Origin: Galeopsis tetrahit
Taxonomy: Eukaryota > Streptophyta > Magnoliopsida > Lamiales > Lamiaceae
Assembly: GCA_963675135.1 (NCBI GenBank)
Contig: OY776129.1
Coordinates: forward strand, 47,752,141 to 47,816,140
Reading direction: 5' to 3'
Length of the DNA: 64,000 nucleotides
The notes under the pieces were generated by a model that saw only the letters and a program-made list of their open reading frames with translations, did not search any database and was not told the origin of the DNA. Position numbers and translations under genes: made by a program. This document shows, in pieces, positions 1 through 13,300 of this stretch (position 1 is its first letter; every line of letters begins with the position of its first letter).

Positions 1-2710
1 GCTGAAGTTGCCCGTTCTTTAGGCTCCTTCCAACGAGGATCCTCGATTCCGAACTCTGGCTCTAAGCCTAACCTAGGCTCCAGATCTAGAAAGTTTTCTG
101 GAACCTGGTCGTCGGGGAGCTGGTCGCCCGAATCTGTCTGCTCGTCGATTTCCATTGGGGTGTGGTCGTCCACTTCCATGGAGGCGTGCTCGTTCGCCTC
201 CACTTGGTGGTCGTCGGAACTACGACTGCACTCCCCAACTTCAATCTTTCTGTACTTGCTAGGAAGACCCTCCAAGTATTTCACTTGTTGATTTTGTGTT
301 TGACACTCAATATACTGGCCAATCATAGTACTTTCCTTAGAATGACGCTTTGCAAAACGGACGAGACACTCCCTCGCCCGCGTCTGATCGCCCTTGACGG
401 TTATAACTCCCGCCGGGGTTGGAAACTTTACACAATAATAAAAGGTAGAAACGGCCGCCTTGAACTCGTTGAAGAAAGGACGGCCGAGGAAAGCGTTGTA
501 GGACGATGGCATATCTACGATCATAAAGTCGAGCTGCCTACGATTATATCATCGCAAGGCTCAATGTACTCCGGATATCCACCGAGAGCATCCAACGTAT
601 GCTTGAAAAGGATGTTGGTGTATGCCCCGGTGTCGACCATCAGGCGATGGACGTTGGTTCCCATAATCTTGCCCGTGATGACCAAAGCATCATTGTTTGG
701 GTGCACCACGCCGTTCAGGTCGTCGTCCGAGAAAATGATTTGGTGAGATAGGGGCTTCTCGGCAGTCGGAGCGACGCACACCTGATGAACATTGTTTAGT
801 GCTCGCTGCTCACTCTGAGTTCGGCGAACAGATAGCTCTTTCCCGGATTGGGTTCCTCCCAAAGGGCCTTCTATAACCAGACAGGCTCCCATGTTATCAA
901 TGTCGTTGCCAGGATTCTGTGGCATGGGAGGAGTCATCTTGGGACGATTCAGTTGTTGGCGCAGGTCGTCGTTGTCGTCGCGACGTTTCTTCCCCCTGTT
1001 GTCGCCATTTCCAAGAGGCTTGATGAAATGGGCGAGCTTGCCCTCGTTGTACAACTTAAAAAGGTTTCTCACCAAGTCTCGGCACCCATTGGTGTGGTGG
1101 CCGATGGAGTTGTGGTAGTCGCAGAATTTGCTAGCATCTAGGTTTTCATCACTTGTATGCATTGGCTTGGCCTGGGGGAGCAGATTCTTTCCCCTAACTG
1201 CATTAAAAATGCCCCTGGGATCAAGAGAGAGAGATTCTCTGAACTGGATGATCTCAGGAGACTCCTCGAAAGGCCTGAAGTTTGCAGGGCGAGCACTGCC
1301 AGCTTGAGTGGTCGCCTTCTTGGGCTGTGACGACTCCCCAGTGTTTGTATTTTTCTTGGGCCAGACCCTCTTGGACGCCTCCTGTTGCTTGTTAGCCTTG
1401 GCGGCGTCCATTATTTCCTCCATTTGAATGAAGTTCCCAGCCCTTGTGCGGAAGTCCGCATAAGAACTTGGGAAAGTAAGATGGATAGATTCCCAAAGCT
1501 TGGTACCTATCCTCAGACCGGAAACAGCTGAGATCAGCTTCGTCTCATCGTTCACGGCCTCCCCATCGATCACCAGCCTATCGAAGCGCTCGATGAAGTC
1601 CTTGCCTGACTCATTTATAGATTGGCGAACGTTTGCCAAACGTTGCTTTGAGGCTGGGCGAGCAGCAATAGACCCGTAGTAGGTCAGAAAGAGTTGTCCC
1701 AGCTCAAGGAATGAGGTGACCGAGCCAGGACTCAAAGTTGTGTACCATCGATGAGCCCGGTCTCCCAAAGTTAGGGAGAAGTTTCTGCATTGGGTGGCGT
1801 CCGTTGCCCCGATTGAGGCCATGTAGTTGGAGTACTTGGACAAATGTACTCTGGGGTCGGATGCACCATCGTATGCCGCCATGGAGGGCATTTGAATCTT
1901 TCTTTGAATGGGGGCTGTAAGGATTGCAACACTCAGAGGAGGTGCGGGCAGAGTGATTGGTGGGGTGGTCCCTAGCTTCGAGGCGACCACCTCTGCTCGC
2001 AGAGTCTCCATCTCTAACTTCATTAATTTTTGGGTCTCGAGGAACTGGGCGATCTGCCCCTCCTCGGCGGTTTGTGGCTTGGGGACGACGTCCTCGTCGC
2101 GCCGGCTCCCCTGGGATGCGGTCGGGCGATCATCATGACGTGATCGCCTGGGAGAGTGCCTGCCAGAATGGTGGCTGCGATAGCTCTTCGCCGGAGCTCG
2201 CGAATCTTTCCCTGGTCCCACTCGATCAAGAGCTGAGACTCTGTCACCCTGATCTCTCTTATCAGCGTGATCTCGGTGGTGGTCGGCTCTGCCTGATCGG
2301 CCATCCACATTGAAAGGCACTCGGCGAGGAGCCCTTCTGTCTTTATCATCCATCCGGTTGAAAACCGAATTTCGGTGCCTCGAGTCTCCCGTGTGGCTAT
2401 TGTGGGAGTGCTCGTCGACTTTGTTTTTTCCTCTGTCTTAGGGGTGAACAGAGTTAGAGTGATAGGAACGGTTGTCTTCTTCGTTCCCATTGGCTTTGCG
2501 AGCTCGGTCGAAGGCCTGATCTTTGGCCTTCTCCAGCTCCTCATTCTGCCTCTTCTTCTCCGTGAGATAGTCACAGAGATCTTTCAGATGCTGGGGATCA
2601 TTCAGAATGTCCCCCATTTTCAAGTTTGCAAACGGATTCACCGCCGGCGCCGGAGGGTGCTCGTTCCCTCCGGGAGCAACAAATCCGTCTTGAGGAGTGT
2701 GATGAGACAT
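1..2710 (-). pseudogene. gag-pro of Ty3/gypsy element, disrupted
   Basis: From the ATG at 2710 a single minus-strand frame runs to 521, interrupted only by one in-frame TAA at 2438-2440 (after residue 90). The N-terminal part is followed by a basic, Arg/Asp-rich stretch, then a retrotransposon gag domain (roughly 1960-1560). A Cys/His cluster (CDYHNSIGHHTNGC, near 1130-1090) is reminiscent of a zinc knuckle. A retropepsin with the active-site motif DTGAYTN lies near 640-620. The frame stops at 521, but the protease continues in another frame from about 535 to the window edge, with the usual block YNAFLGRPFFNEF and then an acidic linker. One frameshift therefore breaks the protease. Gag packages the RNA and the protease matures the polyprotein. 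With a nonsense codon and a frameshift the copy is most likely dead. Confidence 0.82.
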
Positions 2711-3040
2711 CGTTTAAAGAGTGTCTCTGGGGATTATTACAAAGATATGACTGTTCTTAAGCTTTCGACGCTTAAAAACGAAAGATTAAAGTTCTTACGC
2801 AGAAGAACGTGCTATTACAACTACTTAGAAGCAAAGTAACAACAACTAAAGCATAAAAACAAGTTTACACGGAGACCAAACTCCAAAATATGTCTCGAAT
2901 ATCGCAAATATCCAAGAACACGAAAATACGTAAACAAAGCTTTAAAAGGTGGAACTACCGATTAAAAACCTGAAAACGGAGTTTGCAAACCGATCGCTCG
3001 ATGATCGGTCGAAACTGAGAGTGATGAACACGTAAAAGGA

Positions 3041-3058
3041 CCCCTCCTTCTAGCGCCA
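3041..3058 (-). other. tRNA primer-binding site of the gypsy element
   Basis: On the minus strand TGGCGCTAGAAGGAGGGG follows the LTR end after 2 bases. TGGCGC is a common start of primer-binding sites in plant Ty3/gypsy elements. The exact tRNA is not assigned. Confidence 0.6.
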
Positions 3059-3060
3059 AA

Positions 3061-3786
3061 TGTTGTGCGTGCTTTTGATGGTTGAATCGGATGTGGACTA
3101 TTTGTTAGCACGAGACAAACATGTATAATGATCGGGGGTTTATTACGTGTTTAAGGAGTATTTATATGATGATCTTGATGATCTATTGAAGAACAAAGAA
3201 GAACACCAAAAGTAGCTTCTTGGAGAAGCTAAAGCTTTAGAAGCTTGGGAGTGTTTATTGCTTTGGGTTGGGAGTGATTTGTAGGAATGGGTAACTTGTG
3301 TACAAATGAGCCTTTTTAGGCATTATATACTGGTTTCTAGGGGCTGCCCGCCCTTTACACGTGGCACGCCCTTATTGGACCTGTCTTCTGCCCAAAAAGG
3401 TGATTTGATGGCGCATTTAATGCTAAACCGCCTCTGGTGCTCGTCCTCGCCGAGATGCCGAGGAGCTGAGCTACGGTGGTCGCCGGAGGACCATGTCGAG
3501 GAGTGTGGTCGCCACGCTCCATGCTGTCTCCCAAGGCTTCAATACTTAGACTTTCTTAACTAAGATAGACACGTGCTCGCCACACATTTGGGCGAGCAGC
3601 TAACTAATCCATGTGCTCGCCAACATCTTTGAGCGAGCACTTAAATATATTAAATACATCTATTCTATTACATTTTCTTGGTCTTGTTGACTAGTCGTCG
3701 CACGACTTTGTTGACTGGTCCTCGCCACGTAAGCTGGTGACTAGGATTGACTTGTCAAAGATTGACTTCTTTGACTAGATATAACA
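3061..3786 (-). repeat. 5' LTR of the Ty3/gypsy element
   Basis: A 726-bp segment bounded by TG and CA. On the minus strand it begins TGTTATATCTAGTC and ends CGCACAACA, directly next to a primer-binding site. No second LTR is in the window, so identity and age cannot be judged. The boundaries are inferred from the ends and the binding site. Confidence 0.75.
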
Positions 3787-3791
3787 GGATT

Positions 3792-5806
3792 ATCAAAATA
3801 TCTTGGTCAATGAAGTTGTGGAATCAATTTCTGAGATTTGAATTTAGAATGTGGATGAGTCTAAATTTTGATATCAGTATATATGACATGTCATGTTATA
3901 TCATATAAAAATTTAAACTTATAGAAAAGTGTTAAATTATTTCATTTATATTATAGGAATATATTAAAAAGCAAATTTTAAAGTGTTGCTTTTTACAATA
4001 ATATAGGAGTATGTTATAAATTAAAGTTATTTTTCAAAATTCGCGTGTCATATTTGCCTTCCAAATTTCATTTATAGCTAATATTTCATATAAATTTTTA
4101 TATATATTTAAATTCACTTACATTCTTGTATTTAATGAATGTATTCCAACACAAAATCATCCGTTCATGACTTCATGATAAATATACACGAGAAAAGGAA
4201 CAATATTTATTTAAAAGTTGGATTCAGATTAAAATATTATTGGAATCAGCCATATGAATTACAATGCGAATCAGCGGAATCAGACATCATTTTTTTAAAA
4301 AAAAAAAAATTGTCGTAAACAACTTAATGCATGTATATTTTCTTGTGTGACTCATTATTATTCCTTAACTAATAATATACCCCCTTTAACAAGAAAAGTT
4401 TAGGGCATGGAGGAGTAGCAATTATGGTAGTAGAGATTCATAGTAACCTTTTTTAAAGCAGCAGCATGTGACAGCTGATAATGGAATCATAATCATATAT
4501 ATGCCAATACTCTCCACCTAAAAACACAAGTAATCAAGAAGAACTGACGCTTTTCATTCAAAACTAGTACTCCAAATTAATCTAAACTCGAAAAAATATC
4601 GAATTATGACCATACAACCATTTTATAAATTAACCAATTGTACAATGTATTTTCTTTTGAATATAATAATAATGTATTTGTAGTATATGTTTGTTAAAGA
4701 ATATTATTTCAGGCGGTTTCTAATCCTTTCCCAAAATCCTATATGAAAATTTGCATACATAAAATAGATCGTAGTTAATTAAGATAAATTGATGAGGCAA
4801 AATTTCACGTGTACCCAATTTACGCGTGTGGAACAAACCTAAATGAAATAGTATATATTTTTCGATCTCAGATATTGTGTCTCACTAAAAGGTCAAAATT
4901 ACTGCAATGACTGTAATAAATTTTAGTTTTTTGAGCGTGTTTTATTATTTTTACAGCATATTTTGGTCTTGTAGTATCATATTTTGATTTTATAGTAATT
5001 TTATTTTAATCTTATAATAAACTATATACTTATGACGAGTAAAATATTTCGTATGATCCAAATATAAGTTTATGACTTGTGAAATTTTAGATAGTGCTGT
5101 TTTTAAGTGCTCAATTTTTTGGCAAATTAAAATCAGGTTAAATTAATATATGAATGAAATGGTTGATATTATTAAAAAAAAAAACAAATGATTGATGAAT
5201 AGGATTCTTGACAGGGAACTGTTTGGCATAAACTCTTTCCTCATCTTTAAAGGACACAAGATTAAAAGTCAATGAGTTCCCACATTATAATTTGTCCAAG
5301 GTTTGGCCATGGTTGCTTGGTCAACAAGCCAGACGGCGCTGCAATTCTCTTTTTGACATAATTAATTTTCATTTGAGACATAAAATGGTAAAACAATTGA
5401 TTGGTAGTAATATTTAACGACTAGTTTTAGTGCAGCCCATACAAGGAACATTAGAAATGATAATAGAGATGCTGTAATGAACCAATTTAAAACTAGTCTT
5501 TTCCCTCTACGAAACAGGTTTTATTTTTTCTAAGTTAAATTTGAATTAATATATAATTGCAGTTTTGTTTTCTTACATTTGATTTTGATGAATTAATTAC
5601 TTTTATTTAGATATTTTAATAAATTAATTACTTTTAGGTGTCGATGAAATTCTTCACGTGCAAAATTATCATAAAAAAAAGTGGTAAAATTGTAGGTTTG
5701 GGCCTAAATACTACTTCAAGTGAAAACTAAAGATTTTTGGGCCTTTCCTACCTAACGATAAAGCCCATTTTATTATCGTTGAATTAAATAAACTTAAGTT
5801 TAGTAG
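3792..5806. other. AT-rich intergenic stretch, no gene seen
   Basis: No long open frame, tRNA-like fold or inverted-repeat element was recognised. Homopolymer A/T runs are frequent. Confidence 0.6.
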
Positions 5807-5815
5807 AAGATTTTC

Positions 5816-6125
5816 GGGAAATTTTTTGTTTTAGTCTTATAAGTTTGGAATATTCCAAAAAAAATCCTTTAAGTTTCAACTTTACAAAATACATCATTTA
5901 CCTTTCAATTTTAATCATTTTTTACTTCAATTTTAATCCTTTATGTTTTGAAGGAATTATAATTGACTAATTTAGTGCCACATGTATTAAAAAATGTCAC
6001 ATTATCATGCCACATCACTATCTCTCTTTTATATATATTAAAAAAATAGAGTTAATAACACCAAAAAATACTCTATACACACCCCATAATTTTAAATACA
6101 AAAATAAATATATATAAAATGACTA
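5816..6125 (+). repeat. Left terminal inverted repeat of the Mutator-like element
   Basis: It aligns with the reverse complement of about 7080-7389 with scattered substitutions and small indels. The inner end is approximate. Confidence 0.75.
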
Positions 6126-7079
6126 AGTAACCCTTATATTATTTTTTTCTATTAATTGAAAAGTATAACTAAATTTAATGATAATATCATCATTTTATCA
6201 AATATTCATGATAAATAAATATATTTCAAATAAATAAATTAATTAGTTTAGAGTAGATGCAATTTTTAATTTTTTTTCATATATATAGAGGAGCAAAATA
6301 ATTAGTTTGGAGTAGATGCAAATAATTTTTTTTGTGTAAGGCTACTAACATCTAATAAAATGTTATATAAACCTCAAATTTTATACACACTCCACTAAAA
6401 TTTAAAAATCAATTTTTATTACTAAACACACTTTAATTCTTTCCTATTTACCCTTTATCCCTCAAAATAAATACAAATTGAATAAAAATTAAAAATATAA
6501 TTTAAAATTCAACTAAATCATTAAAACTATATATAAATTTAAAAAATTAATTAAAAAATATTCAATAATACGAAAAATTAAATAAAATTTAAAAATATTT
6601 AAAAAAATCAACTAAATATAAAAAAATATCTAAATAAAAAAATCAATTAAATCCAAATAAAATCTATAAATATTAAATAAATCAAATAAAATTGATAAAA
6701 TATTTAAATTAAAAATACCAATTAATGATTCAATTAAAAAAAAAAGATAAAAAATGAAAGAAAAATCAATTCAATCAAAAATAAATATTAAGAAAATTAA
6801 ATAAAAAATAAAATCTTACTTTTTTATTGATTTTTTTAATTTACCTTTTTTTTTACGTTTTATTAAAAAAAATTAATATTTTGAATTTTGTTTTGATAAT
6901 TTTTTTTTAATTTCAGATTCTATTTAATTTTCTAAGATTTTTTTCAAAAAAAATTAATTAATTTATGTAAATTAATTGTTTTTAAAGATTTAGTTAGTTT
7001 TTTAAAATACTTATAAATTTTAATTACATTTTTTTCCAGATTTTTTGAAGTTGTTTTTTAAAATTATTTTACTCTTTAT

Positions 7080-7389
7080 TATGTAAAGATTATATAGTTA
7101 TTTTATATATATTTTTTTTTATTTAAAATTATGAGGTGTGTATAAAATATTTTGGGGTGTTATTAACTCTATTTTTTTAATATATATAGAGGAGAAATAG
7201 TGATGTGACATTTTTTAATACATGTGGCACTAAATCAGTTAATTATAATTCCTTTAAAACATAAAGGATTAAAATTGAAGTAAAAAAAGATTAAAATTGA
7301 AAGGTAAATGACGTATTTTGTAAAGTTGAAACTTAAATGATTTTTTTTTAAATATCCCAAACTTATAGGACTAAAACAAAAAATTTCCC
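7080..7389 (-). repeat. Right terminal inverted repeat of the Mutator-like element
   Basis: Reverse-complement partner of 5816-6125. The short open frame at 7235-7558 on the minus strand crosses this repeat and its flank and is not a gene. Confidence 0.75.
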
Positions 7390-7398
7390 AAGATTTTC

Positions 7399-9845
7399 TC
7401 AAAAGAAAAAAGGTTTTGTAGAAGATGTCAACATCAATTATGATTTCATTCTTACAACTTATGAGGACCTGGAGCTTGTAATTGAGTCTCGATTTTTTTA
7501 TATAAAAAAAAAATTCAAATTTAATTGAGCCGGGTTCAAGTTCAACAATATTAGGCACGTTAGGCTCGCGAGTCTATTGATCTCACATATTTTTACAATG
7601 TTACTCTTAATATACTAATTATAAATAGAATTAAAATGTTTAAAGGACACAAGATTAATAAAATAATTCAATTGAGTGTTGCGAGTTGAGTTTAACCTTG
7701 AATTTTTTAATCGAATTTAAACTTGACAGTAGCTCAACTCATTTACACTCCTAACTGGATAGCGTATGAACCTCTACCCCACACTTGAAACTTGTTGTAG
7801 TAATTATTTTGAAATTATGTGTCTTAAAAAAATAGGATGATGAGATTAGATATACTATATATCTCGTGTCAAGTCATTAGAAAGTAGCAAGTCAAAACAA
7901 AACACCAAGCAAGCAAAGTTGATAATAATCAATTACTAATATACTGGCTGCTGCCGTTGCGTCCGTTTCTGGCAAAATGTTACATGTCATTCTATGTCTT
8001 TTTCAAACCATCTTCATTACTTCGCTACAAATAATTATTAATAAATAACTATGTATATTAATTCATTTTCTCCCTACTCAGGTTTATTCGACTGTTAAGT
8101 TTTACCAACAATCGATTCAAATTAGCTAGTAATAATTTGTGTTGAGTCTGACTCTGTAAAAAAAAAAAAATCAACAATCGACTCTGCATTATATATTAAT
8201 ATAATTATTATTATTAGATTGGTACTTGGTAGTTACTAATAGGGATTGAAACAATCAATTTTTTGTGTTTTGGATTAAGGGATTAGGGCCCCTTTTCATA
8301 ATCTTTTGTCAAACGATATGGCTTTCACGGCTCATCTTATTAATTTGGAATATAATAGTAGCTGTTTAATCTTTTTAGGCTAAACACTTCATAATCATAT
8401 AAATATATATATAGTAAATTTGATGAAACATATTACAGGTGGCAATCCATTTAATTATGTTTACGTAATTATCAGGAAAAAAAATTAAACAATGAAGTTT
8501 TTTTTTTTTAGTTGGGGGCACTTACCTTTATATTTAAGGAAAATTGGTACTCAATTTTTTTTTTTTCAATTTATATGAATCTCGATCTATTGGGAGAAAC
8601 TTGTTCACGGTATAAAACTGAATTCGATCATACTAATAACATATAATATACCATTAATTCATGGATATCATTACTTGTATGAAACAATGTTATAATAACA
8701 TTTTACACGCACACACACGTTGAACTACGTAAATTTAATTATACTAGTTTATAATTAAAATTGTATCGACCAGTTGATAAGTGTAATTGTATTTTACTTA
8801 GGTGGATAAGCTTCACTCGAGACTGAATCATTAAATTAACTTAAAATTATTAATATTATTTTATTTTTGTATGATTCATTCATCAATGTAATATATATAC
8901 ACCATACATACAAGAAAAATCACTTGTTTCTCTAGAGCTCTCTCTATCTGTGTGACTCGGATTAGGTAAAAAAAGAGAAGATATAGAAAGGTTAGATACG
9001 GCCGGCCAAACATCATAAACCTTGTTCTTATTAACATTAAATCATGCAAATTTTGCAAACTGAATACCACCTAATCAAAGCATTTTTCCACCTTTAAATT
9101 AAATTGTCGGTCTTTGGGACGGCCAAATTCTATTATCATATGTAATTAAATGTTTGTTCCATCTAGCTAATTAATTAGTCGAACCTTATCATCAAATTTA
9201 ATTATTCAAAAAAGTTATATATGTTGTGAATTATTACTCTCTTCTTTAATCTACATTACACAATCCGCGCGTATTGTATTTTCCATGTCAAGACAATACT
9301 TAATTAATTGATAAAAATAATTAAACTGTGACAAGAAACAATGACATCTGACCTATATATTCTTAGTCAAATGAAGAGAGCAAGCATTATTTACGTTAAT
9401 CCACTGGATAATGTGTTTTGATTATGCCTTAACGCAACTATTGATCACGACATATATTAGATGTACGTATTTGTCACTATAGGAGTACCATATTTATCAT
9501 CGATTCGATTCTCTTATTTTACTTTTCGTGTTTCACTTTTATGTTAAATGAATGAACACAAATTCATATTTACAAGTGTCCGAGTGTATATATGGTGTAT
9601 GCGTACATAGTTGTATATATACTTTGATTTTGAATTCGGTTTTAAACTTCGGTTGCCTATTTTTTTCTTTTATTAAATCAAAAATTTAATTACAAGTGCA
9701 AATCAAATTGAGAAGGTCATTCATAAAATTTAAAATATCAACTCAAATATGAATATTAACATACAAATGAACTGAGACGCGCTAACAAAAGAATGTATCA
9801 GTGTGTGACACAACTAACATTTCGACTTACTAAATTTACCCAAGA
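7399..9845. other. AT-rich intergenic stretch, no gene seen
   Basis: I found no convincing coding frame, RNA gene or element boundary here. A 64-aa minus-strand frame near 8900-9070 has no recognisable feature. Confidence 0.55.
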
Positions 9846-9849
9846 AAAA

Positions 9850-10008
9850 AAAAACGCTTTTCCTCTAATCAAAGCACGAGCAGCAGCAATATAGTTTCGG
9901 AGAGTAGAATCGTATCATGAACTTTGTTCGTATCAATTTGTACAATCACTCTCTCGAATTCAATTAGAGCCTCAAGTAAGCCCCATGCCTCATCCAATTC
10001 AATTAGAG
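9850..10008 (-). pseudogene. Possible LINE RNase H remnant, target of the copia insertion
   Basis: On the minus strand this stretch gives peptides resembling the C-terminal RNase H-like region of plant L1 LINEs (EAWGLLEAL..., then a VQID block). An A-run lies near its 3' end (9845-9854 on the plus strand). It resembles the better LINE remnant at 29619-29990. The match resumes just after the copia element at 14655, so the copia element appears to have inserted into this older fragment. No intact frame remains. Confidence 0.35.
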
Positions 10009-10013
10009 CTAAG

Positions 10014-10191
10014 TATTAAGGAGTGATTGCCTCACCCCTAGTTAATAGCTCTTATCAATATTAATTGTATATTAAAATACTTTTATGTATATCCCTACAT
10101 TCATGTAATTAGTTACTTTGTACATCTTCACTATAAATACAAGTTATACCTCCTCACCATAATTAACGGTGATCAAATCTCATTTTTCACA
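10014..10191 (+). repeat. 5' LTR of the copia element
   Basis: 178 bp, from TATTAAGGAG to TTCACA. It contains a TATA-like stretch (ACTATAAATAC near 10131) that would drive element transcription. It differs from the 3' LTR at one base near its end (CATTTTTCACA against CATTATTCACA). Confidence 0.93.
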
Positions 10192-10200
10192 TGGTATCAG
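10192..10200 (+). other. Primer-binding site (initiator methionine tRNA type)
   Basis: TGGTATCAG lies directly after the LTR. This is the usual copia primer-binding start, complementary to the 3' end of initiator tRNA-Met. Only about nine bases match the common longer version. Confidence 0.85.
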
Positions 10201-10322
10201 CCTAAACACGATCCAAATACCCTAACCCTAATTTCCTTCTCCATCTCTGCCGCCACCGCCGTTGCGCCGCCGCCGCCTTCTTAAATTGTCGAGCTCCTCC
10301 CCCTTGATCTTCTCCCCTCTCA

Positions 10323-13300
10323 ATGGCAGACTCCTCTATCCCTACGAATGTTCTTATTCACATGGTCACGGTGAAACTCACTTCTTCCAATTTTCTCCTA
10401 TGGAAGAAGCAAGTTGTCCCGATGCTCACATGTGCCGATATCTACGGCTTTGTGGATGGATCTTCCGCCCCCCATGCCGACACTCACCCGACTTTCGCCG
10501 CCTGGAAAACAAAGGATCAGAAAGTCCTTGCTCTTCTTCTCTCCTCTCTCACTGAAGAAACCCTGGCCGAGGTTGTTCAATGTGACACGGCCCGCGATAC
10601 TTGGGTTGCCTTGGAGGATGCTTTCAGCCACTCCTCACAGTCTCGCATCACCCAACTTCGTGAGGAACTCCTTCTCCTCAAACGTGATTCCCTTCCCGTT
10701 GCCGATTATGGTCGGCGTTTTAAAGCATTATGCGACCAACTGGCCGCCATTGGTAAGCCAGTCGACAAATCTGACATGTCACACTGGTTTCTACGGGGTC
10801 TTGGACCCAAATTTAGTGGCTTTGCCGACACCAGAATGGCCCTCTCGCCTGTCCCTGTTTTCCGTGACCTATTGCATCAGGCGATCGCTTTTGAAATTAT
10901 GAATAAGCCTGATCCAGTTGAGCCCGCTCCAGCCGCGTTTTTTGCTCGCCCGAATCCACGCGATCATACTGGTGGTCGCCCCTCTGGTCCCCTTCATAGT
11001 GGTCGCCCCGACTCTTCTAGTGGTCGCCCCGATTTTTCTGGTGGTCGCGCAGGGCGCAAAAACTACGCTTCTCGCTGTCAAATCTGCCGTGGCGAGCACT
11101 ACGCCAACAAATGCCCTCAGCGATTTGTTCGTGGCCCAACTCCTCGCCAGACTGGTCGCCCAACTGCCCATATGTCCGACGACCCATCCGCCAACATTGC
11201 TCAGGCCTTTCATTCGGCCTGCTCTGTCTCCTCGCCAACCTCCTCTGATTGGTATGTTGACTCAGGAGCCTCGGCTCACATGACTCCCAACACCTCCCAT
11301 CTGGATTCCTCGACACCTTATTCTGGTAATGGCCAAGTGGTCGTTGGTAATGGTAATTCCTTACGCATCTCTCATATTGGACATAACCTCTCTAAGGATA
11401 TAGGTCTCGTGGACGTTCTTGTTGTTCCTCACATCACCAAAAACCTCCTATCTATTAGTAAACTCACGTCTGATTTTCCAGTTGATGTTTGCTTTTCTGA
11501 CAAATCATTTGTTGTTCAGAATCGAGCTACCAAGGAAGTGGTGGCTCAGGGTCGATGTGAGCAAGGGTTGTACGTATTGGAACGAGCACTCCCGGCTTTG
11601 GTCGCTGCTTTGAAGTCGCCTGATGTTGCTCGTGCTTCCTTTGATTTATGGCATTCCCGTTTGGGGCATGTCCCATTTAATGTTATCAAAGACTTAAATA
11701 GATTAGGGCATCTATCTGTTAATTCAATTTTGCCGAACCCTACCATTTGCACCTCTTGTCAGTTGGCCAAGAGTAAACGTTTGTCTTTTACTATCAATGA
11801 AAAACGTGCTTCTGCAGTTCTCGATTTAGTACACTGCGATCTTTGGGGTCCTTCCCCTGTTGTTGCTTTAGGTGGCTTTCGTTATTATGCAGTGTTTGTC
11901 GATGACTATTCCCGGTTCTCGTGGATATATCCTCTCCGTACAAAATCTGAGTTTTTTACTACACTGGTCGCCTTTCATAAATTTGTCTGCACTCAGTTCT
12001 CGGCTAAACTCAAAGTCTTTCAGAGTGATGGTGGCACTGAGTTCATCAATACGGCTGTTCGCCATTTTTTTGCCGAGCAGGGCATCTCGCATCGGGTGTC
12101 ATGTCCCTACACACCCCAGCAAAATGGTCGCGCCGAGCGCAAACACCGTCACATCACTGAAACTGGTCTCTCCATGCTCTTTCATGCTCAGGCCCCGTCT
12201 GAATTTTAGTTCGATGCTTTTTCTACTGCAGTCCATCTTATAAATCGTCTGTCGTCCTCTATTTTGGGCGGTTAAACCCCGTATCAGGTTCTCTTCGGAT
12301 CTGTGCCCCTTTATGGAAACTTCAAACCATTTGGCTGCCGGGTCTTTCCATACTTACGGGATTATGCAGCCAACAAACTTTCTCCTCGCAGTCGCCCATG
12401 TATCTTCTTGGGCTACAGTAGTCTCCACAAGGGTTTCCGGTGTTACGATCCTACATCATCCAAAACCTTTGTTACTCGACATGTTGTATTTGATGAGGGT
12501 TGTTTCCCTTTTTCAGGTTCTGCTCGGCCCTTGCCGACCAGTGCAGTGGTCTCATCTTTCTTGGATGCCTAGCTGGAATCCTCCGACGACTTGCCTCTTG
12601 AACATACTTCTCGCACTCCACCGTGCTCGGCATGCATCACTGACCTTGGCGAGGATACTCCTCATCTGCCAGCCTTTGTTGAGGAGCCACCTGCTCGTCA
12701 TGCACCGGACGAGCACACACTGCCGACCATTGAGCCTACGGTGGAGCCTGTTCCTCCTGCACCAGCCGAGCCCCCACTGCCGACCACAGTCGTGCACCCA
12801 TTGCCGAGCAACCACAGTCGACCACCATCCACACACCAGATGACCACTCGGGCAAAATCTGGGATTTTCAAACCCAAATATCCTCTCAACTTGGCCTCCA
12901 CTGCCTTAATTACTGCCCTCACTACCTCCTCGGAGCCTCGTGGTTTCAAATCTGCTGCAAAGTCCCCTGAATGGCTGGCCGCAATGCAAGAGGAAATTGA
13001 TGCTCTACGAGTTAACAACACTTGGGATCTTGTTCCTCGCCCTCAGGATGCGAACATTGTTGGTTCTAAATGGGTTTTTCGAACCAAGTATAAATCTGAT
13101 GGTTCAATTGAGCGGCACAAAGCCAGATTGGTCGCTCAAGGTTTTACCCAGATACCCGGCACAGATTTCTCTCACACATTCAGCCCTGTTGTAAAGGCGA
13201 CCACTGTTCGTGTAATCTTATCTCTCTCTGCTCGATTCAACTGGCCTCTCCATCAACTGGACGTCAAGAATGCATTTCTAAATGGCCACCTGCAGAAATC

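Larger units (their letters stand above)
1..3786 (-). mobile_element. Ty3/gypsy LTR retrotransposon, 5' part
   Basis: The element reads on the minus strand: 5' LTR (3061-3786), primer-binding site, ~330-bp leader, gag and protease. It continues past the left edge of the window, so reverse transcriptase, integrase and the 3' LTR are not seen. The LTR has canonical TG...CA ends. The 5 bp flanking it on the right (3787-3791, GGATT) would be one copy of the target duplication; the partner lies outside the window. The gag and protease signatures place it in Ty3/gypsy; the exact lineage is not resolved. The coding part is broken (see the gag-pro entry), so this copy is not autonomous. Confidence 0.88.
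5816..7389. mobile_element. Non-autonomous Mutator-like element with long inverted repeats
   Basis: The ends are inverted copies starting GGGAAATTTTTTGTTTTAGT on both strands. The inverted repeats stay alignable for roughly 310 bp (5816 to about 6125, and about 7080 to 7389). The element is flanked by a perfect 9-bp direct duplication AAGATTTTC at 5807-5815 and 7390-7398. Long terminal inverted repeats with 9-bp duplications are the hallmark of the Mutator superfamily. The interior is very AT-rich and shows no transposase or captured exon, so it would need a transposase supplied in trans. Confidence 0.85.

Noticed and set aside
162..746. 194-aa plus-strand open frame
   Set aside because: It lies antisense to the gag-pro region and has no recognisable domain.
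7235..7558. 107-aa minus-strand open frame
   Set aside because: It crosses the inverted repeat of the Mutator-like element and is low-complexity Phe/Ile/Lys sequence.
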